A stretch of DNA of 64,000 nucleotides from Anagrus nilaparvatae (GCA_022575985.1 JAKSXM010000263.1:9404001-9468000), one strand, 5' to 3'. Numbered from the stretch's first letter, positions 43,720 to 56,267 are shown. The notes: generated by a model not told the origin, from the letters alone. Made by a program: numbers and translations.

Positions 43720-43805
43720 ACCCTACCAACTGCCTGGCACTAAGGTTCCTCAAAAAATAAGCTTAATACTTAAATATGTCACAGATATCACCGATTACTT
43801 CCTGA
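43720..43805. repeat. Inverted-repeat partner 2 of 38868-38975
   Basis: ACCAACTGCCTGGCACTAAG, GTTCCTCAAAAAATAAGC and GTCACAGATATCACC match the reverse complement of the left block. The pair bounds a 4.9-kb region comprising the satellite, the nested LINEs and the solo LTR. Confidence 0.6.
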
Positions 43806-44363
43806 ATGAGCCTGAGTAAGTACTTCATATCTTTTTAATAAATTTATTATAGTCAGCAATCTTATAGAGTTTTGTACATAGTTTTCTACTCAGTTTTCTA
43901 CTCAGTTTTCTATGTAGTTTTCTACATATGCAATTCGTTTTAAGGTTATTTTAAAAAAAAATTCAAAGTACTGTTCATGAAAAATATAAAAAATATAATT
44001 GGGCATAAAATTGAGTAATTGTCGCATAAACTTTGCTCTAAATATAAAATTTCCTTTTTCAATAGACTTTAAAATTTTTCGGGACTTGTAATTTTTTGTC
44101 CCTTTTATTATTTTTTTCTTTTTTTTTTTAAAGTTGTAAAAGATTTTTTTATTAATTTTCGTATAATTTAAAATTTTATTATTAATTTTAAAGTTTTTTA
44201 AAAATATTGCAAAATAATTATTATGATGATTATAAAAAATTTTGGATATCAAGGAATCGGGTCAAATAAGGTGCACAATTAAATTAATGAAATATAACCA
44301 TTTTTTATTTAAAAAAAAAAATTAATACAATTTTATGTCTTGATGCAATTCTAAATAAATTTG
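43806..44363. other. AT-rich spacer
   Basis: It contains short reiterations of CTCAGTTTTCTAnnTAGTTTTCTAC at 43880-43925. The minus-strand open frame at 43902-44252 is Asn/Lys/Ile-rich and looks compositional. Confidence 0.35.
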
Positions 44364-46582
44364 TTAATTTTTTCTGGAAGAAATAATATACACTTGTACT
44401 AATAAATCGAGTGGCCTTGAAGAAAGTACATTTAGATGACAACTCAGCTTCGATCATATAGGTGATGGGTTGAGTTTTGTCCAAATTCCTTCTAACCTAT
44501 ATTATTACAGAAAATATTTATTCAAGGTTCTACACTGAAAAAAAATCCGCTTCCGGCATACAGAAAAACCGTTCAAGACATAGGTAATTCCGCTGGTGGT
44601 AAGCGGATTTTTTTTTTCATCTCAAGCGATTGCAAATGACTTTTTGTAAAATTAATGAAACCATTTTTTTCTATTCTTTTTTAAAAAAATTTCTCATGTC
44701 TTATTATACCGATACAAACATATCCCAAAAAAGTTGAAAAACTACTTTTAATTTTCTTTACGTTTTTAGTAATTAACAATCGTTTTACGAGATAAAAAAA
44801 ATCCTTTAGCTACAAGCGGAATTTCGCTTGCAGCAAACGGAAATCTGATTTTTTTTAAATTTAGTTTTACTTAAATTTCTCGTATTACTAAATATGAAAA
44901 AAATCTTTTTATTATTTTTCTTGCCGGTTCAAAAATAAGTTTTTTATTTGTCACTGACAAAGATAATTTATGTGCAGCATTTGGCCGTAAAATTTAAGAA
45001 TTTACGCGCTATATCCGGCATTTTTTACTTTAACAGCCTAAGATTTATGGAATGCTGATTATACGAATACGAAATCCATTGGCGCCGAAAATGGACCAGT
45101 TGGCCACAATAGGAATTTCTAGCTTACCTTTAGTGGTTTTTAAAACTTTTTTTATCTGTTACTTTCGTTTTTTGTGTTCCTAAACTTTATTATGGTTTCT
45201 GTTATTAAAATTCTCTGCTTGTACAACCAAAAAAAGGATTAAGATACCAAAATAAATAACCTGCAGTTTTTTTTGTGACTGAGTCGTTTTGGGAAAAACA
45301 GATACTGTATTAGAGTTTAGAGACTCAAAATGCATAAAGAACGTAACAGATAATTAAACACCAGTAAAGAATTACCTCGGAATTCCTATTGCGGGCAACG
45401 AGACCGTTTAGGGTAAAAAAGAATTTAATATTCGTATTATTAAGCCACCCAGCCTATAAACACATTTCATAACATCCGTTTGCAAAAACCGGAAGTTTTC
45501 CATTTGTGGAAACTAGATTCTTATTTGCTACAACTGCATTTTTTTTGGTGTAGGTTTATTTCTTGCAAGCCTGTACGTAGATGTAATGATGATGTCTTTT
45601 ACTGTGTTTAGTTAGGACTTTGCATATAATAATAGCTAAAGGCTGTCATTGGGTTTGAAACATTATTTAGAATGCCCCAAAAAATTGCAAGATGTTTATT
45701 TTAACTATAGCAAGTAAAATACATCATTGCGAAGGAGAGGATATACTAAGCAAATACTTGTTTAATGCAATATCAAAACTTTTTTTTTTAACTCTTCAAT
45801 TTTTATGGTAGTAACAAAGATTAATTAAACTTGTAAAAACTGCTTGTTCAATTATCTTACTAAAAATAATTAATATGAAGATATTGCACCATTTTGACAG
45901 CATTTTAAAGAATATTTCAAGTCCAATAGCAGCATCAGCATTTTTTTTTAACCGAAGGCTACATCGAACTCTACTTCGGGAAGAACTTATACTGTTCATA
46001 AAAATTTTACAAATAAAAAGAGGGCATTAAAACTTTGCAATTAGCTTAAATTTACCATTGTTACCAGGATTCAATAATAATATAGCAAATTTATACAGCG
46101 AGTATATGTTTCTCAATACCAGCTTGGATTAAAAGTTTTGTTAAAAACGATTGTTAATTACTTAAAACGTAAAGAAAATTAAAAGTAGTTTTTCAACTTT
46201 TTTGGGATATGTTTGAATCGGTATAATAAGACATGAGAAATTTTTTTAAAAAAGAATAGAAAAAAATGGTTTCATTAATTTTACAAAAAGTCATTTGCAA
46301 TCGTTTGAGATGAAAAAAAAAAATCCGCTTACCACCAGCGGAATTACGTATGTCTTGAACGGTTTTTCTGTATGCTTTTTTTCGTATGATTTGTATGATT
46401 TTTTTTCAGTGTTGAACCTTGAATAAATATTTTCTGTAATAATATATAGGTTTGAAGGAATTTGGACAAAACTCAACCCATCAGCTATATGATCGAAGCT
46501 GAGTTGTCACATAAATGTACTTTCTTCAAGGCCACTCGATTTATTAGTACAAGTGTATATTATTTCTTCCAGAAAAAATTAA
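44364..46582. mobile_element. 2.2-kb foldback element with about 440-bp inverted arms
   Basis: The left arm 44364-44800 and the right arm about 46125-46582 are inverse copies. Shared words include TTTTTTCTGGAAGAAATAAT, CACTTGTACTAATAAATCGA, TGTCCAAATTCCTTC, AAAAAATCCGCTT and CATATCCCAAAAAAGTTGAA. Flanking TTG on both sides may be a 3-bp target duplication. The interior contains a second, smaller inverted repeat at about 45100-45405 (ACAATAGGAATT... and AATTCCTATTGC; TATCTGTTACnTTC and GAACGTAACAGATA). Within each arm AAAAAATCCGCTT...AAGCGGATTTTTT forms another small stem. There is no transposase reading frame. It is like Foldback/Galileo-type or MITE-class elements; the family is not determined. 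Confidence 0.78.
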
Positions 46583-46624
46583 TTGGGTTTTATCATGAAA
46601 AAAATTTTAAAATTCTATTTGGTT

Positions 46625-46900
46625 GGTTTTGTAGCTGACTTTAAAATATTTGATACGTATTTTTTTATTTTTAATTTAAACAAAGTTTAACCCGAGAAAT
46701 AATAGATTTAATTTTTGAATTAGCTAAGTGACGTCAGAAATTTATACAGAGTTATATGGAGCGTTTTTAGCAATATGGCGTCGCTACCCCCCACTACCAG
46801 TTTTTAACGTTTTGAAATCGCTATATCTTCGTTAAAAATCATTTTTATTAAAAATGAAAAAATACGTATCGAATATTTTTTTGAATATTTTTAGAATATC
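46625..46900. mobile_element. Small MITE with ATATTTGATACGTATTTTTT arms
   Basis: AATATTTGATACGTATTTTT (about 46647-46668) is mirrored by AAAAATACGTATCGAATATT (about 46857-46879). The interior has a GC-richer segment, GCAATATGGCGTCGCTACCC. It lies immediately right of the foldback element. Confidence 0.6.
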
Positions 46901-47925
46901 CAAAAACCTGAATACCGTGAAAAAGTCCAATTGTATTTTTTCGAGATAAATGTTAAAACTAAATTTACAATAGCAAATTGTTATAATATTTTATTAAACA
47001 AGTAGAGAAAACTCCGGTAACAAAAGAAAAAAATGCCAACAAAATTAAAAATTATTCAAGAATCGAAGAATAATGTTTATTTTCTAATTTTCAGGGATTG
47101 CATAATTTATCAGTTTAAAAACTGTATAAATGAAACTGCATGATTTTCCTCATTTTTGGGGTAATTTTTTAAACCAGGTTTATGATAGTGTTCAATTAAT
47201 TTAAAAAATACCTTACATGCTTTCTTTAGCTCTCGAAAAACATTTATTTAACCCTAATCCTTTTTGCATTTATTTTAAACTACAAGTCTTTACTTAAGAC
47301 AAGCACCAGTTGAGTTTTTGGATACACTTTGCGAAAAAATCGATAAACTGCATTTTTTCTAGTAAAATCGGAAGAAAAATTTTATTTAGTTTTTTGGTTG
47401 GCCATCTTAAATTTCCGAAAATTTATCTCCGGGAAAAAATAACAATTTTTACTGTAATATCATTAATTCTGAGCTTGTGATCCATTTATTCCTGTGAAAA
47501 TATTAATTTTAGCGTTGTCTAATTCTTACCATCTGTCGTCTTCACAAATCCCAAAAAACTGTTTTTTGGTTAGAAATAAAATTTTTTTTACTGAAAATCT
47601 TTTTTTTTGACTCCCGAATAATAATTTCATTTTTTTTTAATTTTTTAAAAAATGTTGCATATGCACATGCTGCACATGCGATGTGCAACGTTGCATATGC
47701 AATCCTTCGATAGGGAAATCGTTAACATTTAATCCTGGTTTCCTCCAGGTGAATTCCGATAACGGAAAAAGTGGTATATACTAACAATATATAATATATA
47801 TACCTATTTCCACGGAACACAGATATATGCGGTATATAAGAAAATATGCGGTACGGGGGCTGCAGTGTGCAACTGTTAACGGCCTTTATAGTGCTTTCTT
47901 AAGCCGAAATGAAGTTTATTAAGCT
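46901..47925. other. AT-rich sequence with small palindromic motifs
   Basis: Positions 47650-47700 contain reiterated GCACATGC/GCATATGC words (TGCATATGCACATGCTGCAC). The stretch 47810-47890 has TATATGCGGTATATAAG and a GC-richer tail. No gene is recognised. Confidence 0.4.
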
Positions 47926-48640
47926 GTACACACACACACACACACACACCCACAATCGTGCGATGGACTCCTGCATATGCGAAATTTAATTTTTCCGAGG
48001 GCCCTAGTTTTTCGTTCATGATAATCTCGATAAACTAATTTGTAAAAATATTAATTTATAATACAACAATCACGTTTTTGTTTTCTGAATAGTAAACAAT
48101 CTAGAAACTTTCTTTATTTTTTCTCTAGTTTTCTTATTTTTACCGCAAATTATTGAAACTTTTTTTTTGAAAAATCAGATTTTTCAAATTTTTCATTTAT
48201 CAACAAAATTTTCAAAAAATATTATTTATCCCAAAAATAGTAAAAATTTAATATTTCCAAAAGTACACCGGTTATATTAACACCGGTTTTATGCAATTTC
48301 TTTTATTGGTTCTAGCCTCATGATGAAATACAAAGGCACAAAGCACGCAAATAAATTAAAAATACCATAAAAAATAATAAATAAAAAAATTTTTTCTTAC
48401 CAGTTTCAAAAATATTTTATAAAATTTTAAAGACACCTCCGTTTTGAATAAAAATTTAAGAGAATGCGTAAGACTTGGTGCCGAATCGAATACTACAAAA
48501 AGCCATAAAAAATTTTTCATGTCTCAAAATATTTCAATTTTTGTTAAAAATTTTAAAAAATTTAATCAAGTTCAAAAACACCAAAAATTAAATGTCTCAA
48601 AAGCAGCGATAGGTGAGCAGAAAATCTAAGGCCTATGTCA
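47926..48640. repeat. Dispersed repeat family D, copy 1, starting with an (AC)n tract
   Basis: (AC)n at 47928-47949 is followed by GACTCCTGCATATGCGAAAT, CTAATTTGTAAAAATATTAA, ATACAACAATCACGTTTTTG and CACCTCCGTTTTGAATAAAA, in the same order as copy 2 at 51270-52225. Confidence 0.75.
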
Positions 48641-49214
48641 CTTGCAAGGTGGCACTGCTCAAGGTGGCCACCCCCCTCTATCCAAAAATTGTGGCAACTT
48701 AAAAAGATTTTAGTTTTCTCAAATTGACTGCAAAAGGGTCTAGTTTTTTATTCTCATTGGCCTTTTTAACTTTGTAAATCTACTGTGTCATTTTAGGCAC
48801 TGATCAGTGGCAAGTCCAAATTTTAAAATCAGAAAAATTGAAATAAAAGTAGATTAACGGTAAGTTTTATTACATTTTTTCTTCCTAAAAGTTTTATTTA
48901 TTAAAACAAAGAAAATGACACCAATTACGTGGTAATTGGTTGCTTTCTTAAAAAGTTTTGTAGGTGATATGTAGTTTTTAAAAATGGGTAAAAAAACAAA
49001 TTTTGAACCATTTTTTTAAGAGAATTAATACTCGAAAATTGCTAAATCCAAAACTACTCAATCAAATCCTCTGATATTTGGCGCACTTATTATGTATCAA
49101 AAGACTACCATTTTGCACTAAAATTTTTTTATTTTGGATACGTAGGTTCAGAGATATTATCGGTATAAGTAGCCGTTTTTTACCCATTTTTAAAAACTTT
49201 TTTGAGTATTACAT
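48641..49214. other. AT-rich spacer
   Basis: No coding or repeat partner is recognised. Part of the region reads like degraded RT or intron sequence but is unsupported. Confidence 0.3.
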
Positions 49215-49650
49215 AAGTGTATGAGAAGAATACCATATCATCAGTAAAGGCCAATAAAATTACCTCTCTCAGCTGATTTATTGGTACTCCTCTCAGTTTA
49301 ACAAAAATTCCTCCCTGTTATGCACAAATAGTGAGAACAATGTTGGACTTAGGGTTTCACCCTGAAGCACGCCTAACGTTATTTAACAGGGATCAGATGA
49401 CCCTTCATTGTTTTTAACTACCATATTTGATTTACCATATAAATCTTTCTAAATCCTATATTTTTCTGATTAATTTATGGCTCATGCCAATTTGGCTAAC
49501 TTTTTTCCATGATTTACTGAGGGGAAACCCCTCTTCAGGTCAACAAATAGAGCAAATAACTTTTTTCTCGCCTTTTTTTTTTAATTGATTTTGGATCAGC
49601 GCATTTATTACAAAAATATGGTCACTAGAGCTCTAGACCAAATCTGATAA
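49215..49650 (-). pseudogene. LINE reverse transcriptase fragment (family E)
   Basis: Minus-strand pieces in order: NALIQNQLKKKxEKKLFALF, VDLKRGFPLSKSWKKVSQI, GMSHKLIRKIxDLYGKSNMV, GVLQGETLSPTLFSLFVHN and a degraded ADD region (DDMVFFSYT). This is the wording of LINE RT palm motifs (FVDLxxAFP..., GVLQGDTLSPxLF). Multiple stops and shifts. It is unrelated in detail to families B and C. Confidence 0.65.
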
Positions 49651-49940
49651 GAGCCAGAGCAAAAGTAGCAAAAATACCCCTTTTTGGGGGTAGTTTCTGC
49701 TAATTTAAGGGTGAACCCCTGATTTCTCAAATAAAGGACCCGTGAAATTCGTGATCAGCGATCCCAAAAACCCTACTAGATGAAATTTGATGACAGCCAG
49801 AGAAAATGTAGCAAAAATACCCCTTTTTAGCTACAGTAGGGTAGTTTTTGATGATTTAAGGGTAAAACCCCGATTTTTTATAAAAAATACCTCAATATTC
49901 GTGATCAGCGACCCAAAAAACCCTACTAATCCGAATCTAG
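49645..49940. repeat. Two-copy tandem repeat, about 150-bp unit
   Basis: GCCAGAGnAAAnGTAGCAAAAATACCCCTTTTT occurs at about 49637 and 49796. Each copy runs to TTCGTGATCAGCGAnCCnAA and AACCCTACTA. Confidence 0.75.
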
Positions 49941-50730
49941 AGAGGCCTAGTGACAATAAAACCAAACCCGTATATTGACGAGAGTAACTATCATTTTTTG
50001 AAAAAATGCACTTTTTTGGGACCAAATTTTTGCCCGAAAACGGTAAAATTTTTATTTCTGCAAGTTGTAGGCGAAAAGATGGAACGAAAATTGCACTCTT
50101 TTTTATTATTGCAATAATCTACGAAAAGTTTTTCAGGTCGAAAACTCATGTTTTTCAAAAATAGTCATTAAAAAAAACGTCATTTTTTTTTTTATTCCTT
50201 GGAAATCTGCATAAAAAGATTAATTTTTCGAAATTTTTTTGGCAGATTCTGAAAGAGCGTACTCAAAAATAGTGGTACACCAATTTTTATGTTAATTAGA
50301 AAAAAATTCGCCGAGATTCGCGTAGCCAAAGTAGAGATGCGGCAAAAGTCGATTTCAGGCGTTAATGGGTTAATTAAATATCAAAATTGAAGAGTGCGGT
50401 AATCAAGTTTTCTGCAGACTATCTTTAGATGCATCACAATATAAAAACATACAAAAAAAAAGATTATAAGATTCATTTTTTAAGTTTTTATTTGATTTAA
50501 AATTTATTTATTTTTTTTTAAGTTGTTATAAAAATCTTTACATTTAGATTTTTATATGTATTATGTTAGTATAGTGTAAAGTGAAATTTATATTGTGATC
50601 AATTTAATTTATTTTGTGAGTTTTTTTTATTATTTATTATGTAAAAGTAAATACTTTTTGATAATTCGGACTATATATCTAGCCGTAATAAAAAAAAATA
50701 TATAATAATATATATAATACTAGCAAAAGT

Positions 50731-50757
50731 TGGAGGGGGGGGGCTCCGCCCCCCCCC
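50731..50757. repeat. G9/C9 hairpin in AT-rich context
   Basis: Nine or ten G, then CTCCG, then nine C. The stem is perfect and the G-run alone could form quadruplex or slipped structures. It is followed directly by unremarkable A/T sequence and preceded by (TA)n. Confidence 0.7.
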
Positions 50758-50759
50758 TG

Positions 50760-51269
50760 TATTGCATTTACTTCTGTTTCTGTTGCTTAAGAAAATCATT
50801 TCACTGCACATTTATAATTATGCAAACACATTAAGAGTTTTCAGAGGAGATTCAACCCTAGTTCTGTCCCCAGTAAAGTTATAATTATTAATTACGGAAA
50901 ATTATTTGAAAAGCTATTTGAGAGACCCAAAGATAATTTATTTTTTATGCAATCGACGTGTTTCTCCCGCACGAACAGAATCTATAGCATTTTAGTCTTA
51001 ATATCTCGTGTACTATTTTGTTAATCTAGACTTAGAGACTTCAAGACCTATTATGAATCATGTTAGTCAGCTAGTGATTTCATAATTTAAACTTCGCGTT
51101 ATTAACTGGATATGCAATTTTTCCGGTAATTTTTGATCTAGAGAATTTAGGACCTCATAATAAAAATTTATCAAATAATTTTCAGAGGGGCGTCTTTATA
51201 GTCATAATAGTTTGTAGCGTAAACAATATAAATTGCAAATAATACAGTCATTTTTAAATAAAAAATCGT
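50760..51269. other. AT-rich spacer
   Basis: No supported features on either strand. Confidence 0.35.
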
Positions 51270-52230
51270 ACATTTGACTCCTGGATATGCAAAATCTAGT
51301 TTTTCAGAGGGTTCTAATTTTTCGTTAATGATAAACTCGATTAACTAATTTGTAAAAAAATTAATTTATGATACAACAATCATGTTTTTGTTTTCTGAAT
51401 AGTAAAGAATCTATAAAATTTCCTAAATTTTTCTCTATTTTTTTTATTTTACTGCAAATTATCGAAAAAATTTTTCAGACTTCAAAAAAATTTTACACAT
51501 TTTTAAAGAAGCGTCCGTTTTTTATGCAAATATAAGTGAATACGTATAAATTAGTGAGGAATCGAGTAATACCAATTTTGACAGTAAAATTTTATCATAT
51601 TTAGAAGTTATTTCACTTTTTAATCAAATTTTCAAAAAATTTTATTTTTTCCAAAAATAGTAAAAATTGAATACCTCCAAAAGTATGGTAACTGACTTCC
51701 AAAACTATGGCTTATATCACCCGCTGACTTTTTCTCTATATTTTGACACTTCATTTTGACATTGATTCAACCCTGGTGATGAAACACATACAGACACAGA
51801 CCCACAAATAGATGATTATAAATACCACAAAAAATAAAAAAATTAAAAAAAATTTTCCGGCCAGCTTCAAAAATATTTTATAAAATTTTAAAGATACCTC
51901 CGTTTTGAGTAAAAATTTAGGAGAATACGCAAGAATTGGTGCCAAATCGAATACTACAAAGTTTGACAGTAAAATTTTTCGATTGTCTCAAGATATTTTA
52001 ATTTTTGTTAAAAATTTTAAAAAATTTTATCAAGTTCAAAAACACTAAAAATTGAATATCTCCAAAAGTACGATAGCTGAATCGCAAAACTATGGCCTAT
52101 GTCACTCGCGGACATTTTTTCTTTAATTTGACACCGGTTTTATATAATTTCGATCACTGGTTTGACCCTGATGATAATACACACACACAGACACACAGAC
52201 ACACAGACACACAAATAAATTTTCAAATAT
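51270..52230. repeat. Dispersed repeat family D, copy 2, ending with (ACAC/AG)n
   Basis: GACTCCTGGATATGCAAAAT, ATACAACAATCATGTTTTTG and ATACCTCCGTTTTGAGTAAA correspond to copy 1. Inside, the phrase TTCAACCCTGGTGATGAAACACA (51766) recurs as TTGACCCTGATGATAATACACACA (52163), so the copy is itself partly duplicated. It ends in CACAGACACACAGACACACAG at 52186-52213. Confidence 0.7.
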
Positions 52231-52258
52231 ATATAGTAGTAAGATAAGATAAGATAAG
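52231..52258. repeat. (AAGAT)n microsatellite
   Basis: About five copies of AAGAT directly before the TIR element. Confidence 0.7.
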
Positions 52259-52261
52259 ATA

Positions 52262-53369
52262 TGGCTCATTTTCATTTTTTTTGAAAAAATATCTTACAAA
52301 AACTAAAAATAAAAAATTCCTTTTTTAAAGTCCGAACAAGGCTTTTTAGACTTTTTTCACCAATATTTATTCAGTGTTGCATAAAAATCACCATAACGAA
52401 CCTTTTACGTCAATTTATTACGTTTTTTCATATAATTATAAGGTAAAAACAGCTTAAAACCATTAAAAACCAAAATCGTTACATACGGCCTTAATACATG
52501 AATTTTTCTAGGTTTTATGTATTTTAGAGAACAATATCATATATTTTTAAAGAATTCTTACTAAAAAAACGAGTTTTGGAGGTAAATTTTAAAAATATTT
52601 AATAATTTTAACAAAAATGAGGAACGGTAAAGGCTTTTTTATAGAAAAATCAAAATAATTCGTAGAGAAATGAACAAAAAAACTTTTCCGTTTGGAAAGT
52701 AAAGTATTTTTATGATTGAAACTTGCTAAGTTTTTAATATTTTAATTCCAACGCTTCTTAATAGGAGATCTAGGGGGGTACGGTAAAGGCTTTTGTTTTT
52801 GTCCCTTCGTTATTTCTGAACTTAAACCCATTTTGTTTTCCTATTTAACAATCATTTTAAGTTCTCTTGGTGTGAGAATTTTTTGTTTATGTATTTAAGT
52901 TGTCATTTATGCGGTTAAAAGGTTTTAAAAATGTTTTTACGAAGAGAAATCAAATTTAATATAATTAAATTACGTTTTTCATAAAAATTTTGTAAAATCG
53001 TGTGACACACCTTCTCACCCTTGTAATAATTAGTAAAACTAAGTTTAAATTTTTTCTATATGGAAAAAATTGAACCTCATGATATAGCAATTAAGCCCAA
53101 AACTAAAATTTTTGAAAATTAATCGATAAGTGTGAGTGACAGACACTCAAAGTATAGGAATCTCTTTTGTGACAGGGAACGGTAAAGGCTTTTTTGCTAT
53201 ATTTTTATGTTTTATAGTAGTTAAAACATTAAATTATGTTGATTTTTATGGTGTACCATCGAAAACTAATTGAAATTAAAAATTAAAAAAAAAAAATTTT
53301 CAAATCAATGCATCTGTTAGTCGGAAACGTGTTGTACGTCATTATTGCAAAAAAAACGATAATGAGCCA
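52262..53369. mobile_element. 1.1-kb TIR element with TA duplication and internal ACGGTAAAGGC repeats
   Basis: TGGCTCATTTTCATTTTTTT at the left is mirrored by AAAAAAACGATAATGAGCCA at the right. TA on both sides fits Tc1/mariner-type insertion. The phrase ACGGTAAAGGCTTTT occurs three times (about 52624, 52780 and 53178) in one orientation. No transposase frame. Confidence 0.65.
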
Positions 53370-53572
53370 TATATGTAATAATATTTGTGTGAAATCTATA
53401 AATGTTTTATATATTTTTTATTTATAAAAAAAAAATTTATTTTTATTATTACAATTACAATATATAAATGAGATTAAAAATAAATAAAAATTTCTGTATT
53501 AAAATTTTTTTTCTGTGTTAAACAATTTAATTACAATACACACACGGACACACTTTATATATAATGTATATA

Positions 53573-55054
53573 CAGGGTGAGTCATTTTAAAAGATACACC
53601 TAAATATCTCGAAAACTAATTTAAATCAAAAAAAATGTTTGGAACAAAAGTTTCAGGGTTTTGAGGGGGACATCCGATGGCGTTATTAGATATTGGGTCC
53701 TAAGGCCCAAAAAAGGCCCACGGGTACCAACTTTAAAATTTTAAATGGGAAGTATATTTTTTTATTTTAAATTCGGATTCCGCAGGAAATTTGGCGTTCA
53801 AATACGTTTTGGGCCAAAAAAAAACATAAGGCCCTTTTGTATTTAGGCCCAAAAATAGATTTTCTAAGGTTTTTTATGATGAAAAAGATATTTTCCTATT
53901 CTTGTTAATGCATGTAAGTTTTGGTGGGAGATATCTGATGATAAAAGCAGATTTTGGGCCCTAAATAATCAAAAGGACCTCATAGGGCCCAATTTTAAAA
54001 TTGAAAACAGATTAAATAACTTTTTTTTTTTAATTTTAATGATGAAGAAAAAATTAATTATGCACAAAATTTTGGCTAAAATAAAAACATAAGGCCCCTG
54101 TCAGGGCCCAAAAATGATTTTGCAGGTCCTAGTACGAATAAATACGACGTTTTGAGATGTTCCTAATTTTTTTAATCTGTGCATGTCATGATAGAAGAAA
54201 CATGACGACAAAAGAAAATTTCTGGTTTCGAAAAATTACTGGGCCCTGACAGGGGCCTTATGTTATTTTTTGCCTAAATTTGTATGCAAAATTAAATTTT
54301 TCGAGATCAATCCAATTTAAATGAAAACAGTTGTCTTATCTGTTCCAAATTTTAAAATTGGGCCCTGTGAGGCCCATTTGGTGCTTTCGAAACCAGAAAT
54401 TTTCTTTTGTCGTCATGTTTCCTCTATCATGACATACACAGATTAAAAAAAATAGGAACATCTCAAAACATCGTATTTATTCGTACTAGGACCTGCAAAA
54501 TCATTTTTGGGCCCTGACAGGGGCCTTATGTTTTTATTTTAGCCAAAATTTTGTGCATAATTAATTTTTTCTTCATCATTAAAATTAAAAAAAAAAAAGT
54601 TATTTAATCTGTTTTCAATTTTAAAATTGGGCCCTATGAGGTCCTTTTGATTATTTAGGGCCCAAAATCTGCTTTTATCATCAGATATCTCCCACCAAAA
54701 CTTACATGCATTAAGAAGAATAGGAAAAATTTGGAATATCTTTTTCATCATAAAAAACCTTAGAAAATCGATTTTTGGGCCTAAATACAAAAGGGCCTTA
54801 TGTTTTTTTTTGGCCCAAAACGTATTTGAACGCCAAATTTCCTGCGGAATCCGAATTTAAAATAAAAAAATATACTTCCCATTTAAAATTTTAAAGTTAG
54901 TACCCGTGGGCCTTTTTTGGGCCTTAGGACCCAATATCTAATAACGCCATCGGATGTCCCCCTCAAAACCCTGAAACTTTTGTTCCAAACATTTTTTTCG
55001 ATTTAACTTAGTTTTCGAGATATTTAGGTGTATCTTTTAAAATGATCCACCCTG
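53573..55054. mobile_element. 1.48-kb near-perfect palindrome with GGGCC-bearing modules
   Basis: The termini CAGGGTGAGTCATTTTAAAAG and their complement are bracketed by TA. The arms, 53573-54233 and 54385-55054, are inverse copies with high identity, and the loop is about 150 bases. Each arm is itself built of degenerate modules with GGGCC-CAAAA/ATAAGGCCC words (near 53700, 53810-53860, 53957-53990 and 54090-54110). There is no coding frame; the short open frame at 54539-54790 is a by-product. The TATACAGGGTG-type terminus is common among insect Tc1/mariner-like MITEs. Confidence 0.85.
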
Positions 55055-55345
55055 TATATGTACATAATATGTATATATTATATACATACCCTTTTTTTCT
55101 AGTTTTTTTTTACGATGTTTTGGCAATTTAAAGTTGGACTTTAAATGGAGGAAGAGGGGGGGGGTAAAATCTCAATTATCATTTTTTATCATATTTTTTA
55201 TCATATTTTTTTAATTTTCAATGACTATTTAAGCAATTTAGCTCTTTTTATAATAATTTTTAAAGATAATAAAATAAATATAATTTTTCGGTCCAAAACT
55301 AGCTATTTATAGCGAAAACGGTAAAAAAGGAGCAGGTTTGATTTT
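55055..55345. other. AT-rich spacer
   Basis: It includes a G9 run (55151-55160) but no supported feature. Confidence 0.35.
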
Positions 55346-55349
55346 CAGA

Positions 55350-56267
55350 TCGATGGATTGTGGTTAGTAATAGTCCCCCGAATGACTTTGTAGTATCAGA
55401 TTCTTGCGACATTTTTGCGAAACCTGTCGCTCCTTTAAGGGACCCGTGTCCTGCCTGCCACTCTGAAATATTTTTATTTTTTTCAGCCCACCTATTTATT
55501 CTACTGTTTAAAATGCTTGTAAAAATTTTAACTATATGGTTATAACTAGCAAAATTGGTCTGTAGTTTCCAGGATCGTTTACATCCCCTTTTTTATAAAA
55601 CATTTTAACTATTATTTTGCTCCAAGAATCATGGACCTTAGCTGCTTTTAAAATTTTATTGAAAAGAATGAAAATATAATAAATCCAATTGTATAATAAA
55701 TCCAAAAAATTCATTTGAAATTTTTTCCTGGTGCTTTATTATTCTTGCATTTTTTTATTGCGAACAGTATTTCTGTTAATGAAAACCATCCAATTCCTCA
55801 TTAGAATGATTAATATTTCAAGGTCCGTAATCCTTGGGGGAATACTATTTTTAAAGAAATCATGCCATGTTTCTAGGCTTATATTATTTATGTTAGTTTT
55901 TTTCCTATTCTAAATGGTTTAATACTCTCCCAAAATTTTTTGGAGTTTTGTGCTGAGCAAAATTGAAATAGCCAATAATTCATTATAAAATTTTCTTTTG
56001 TTTTCTAAAAATTTGTAAATATAAATTCATTAATTTATTAAATTGCGATAATTTAAATTCTGTAATTTTATTTTTTTTAACATTTAATAATGCTTTATTA
56101 ACTAACTTTTTCGTAATGTAACACTCCAAATCAATCCATTGAGATTTTTCATTAAATCTAACATCACATGTGAACATTTTAACCTGCTTAGCCATTTTTC
56201 TTATGGAATCATTTAAATTTATTACCAAACTATTTATATCTAAATTTACTAACCCTACCGCCCTCAA
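55350..56267 (-). pseudogene. LINE ORF2 relic (family F), linker and RT start
   Basis: Minus strand: NEKSQWIDLECYITKKLVNK and ITEFKLSQFNKLMNLYLQIF (endonuclease-RT linker, 56267-55983), then KAAKVHDSWSKIIVKMFYKK, GDVNDPGNYRPI (RT motif 1, about 55660-55540). After a shift follow VKIFTSILNSRINRWAEKNK and ISEWQAGHGS (about 55535-55440). Stops and frameshifts occur throughout, and the catalytic YADD part is missing. Confidence 0.6.
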
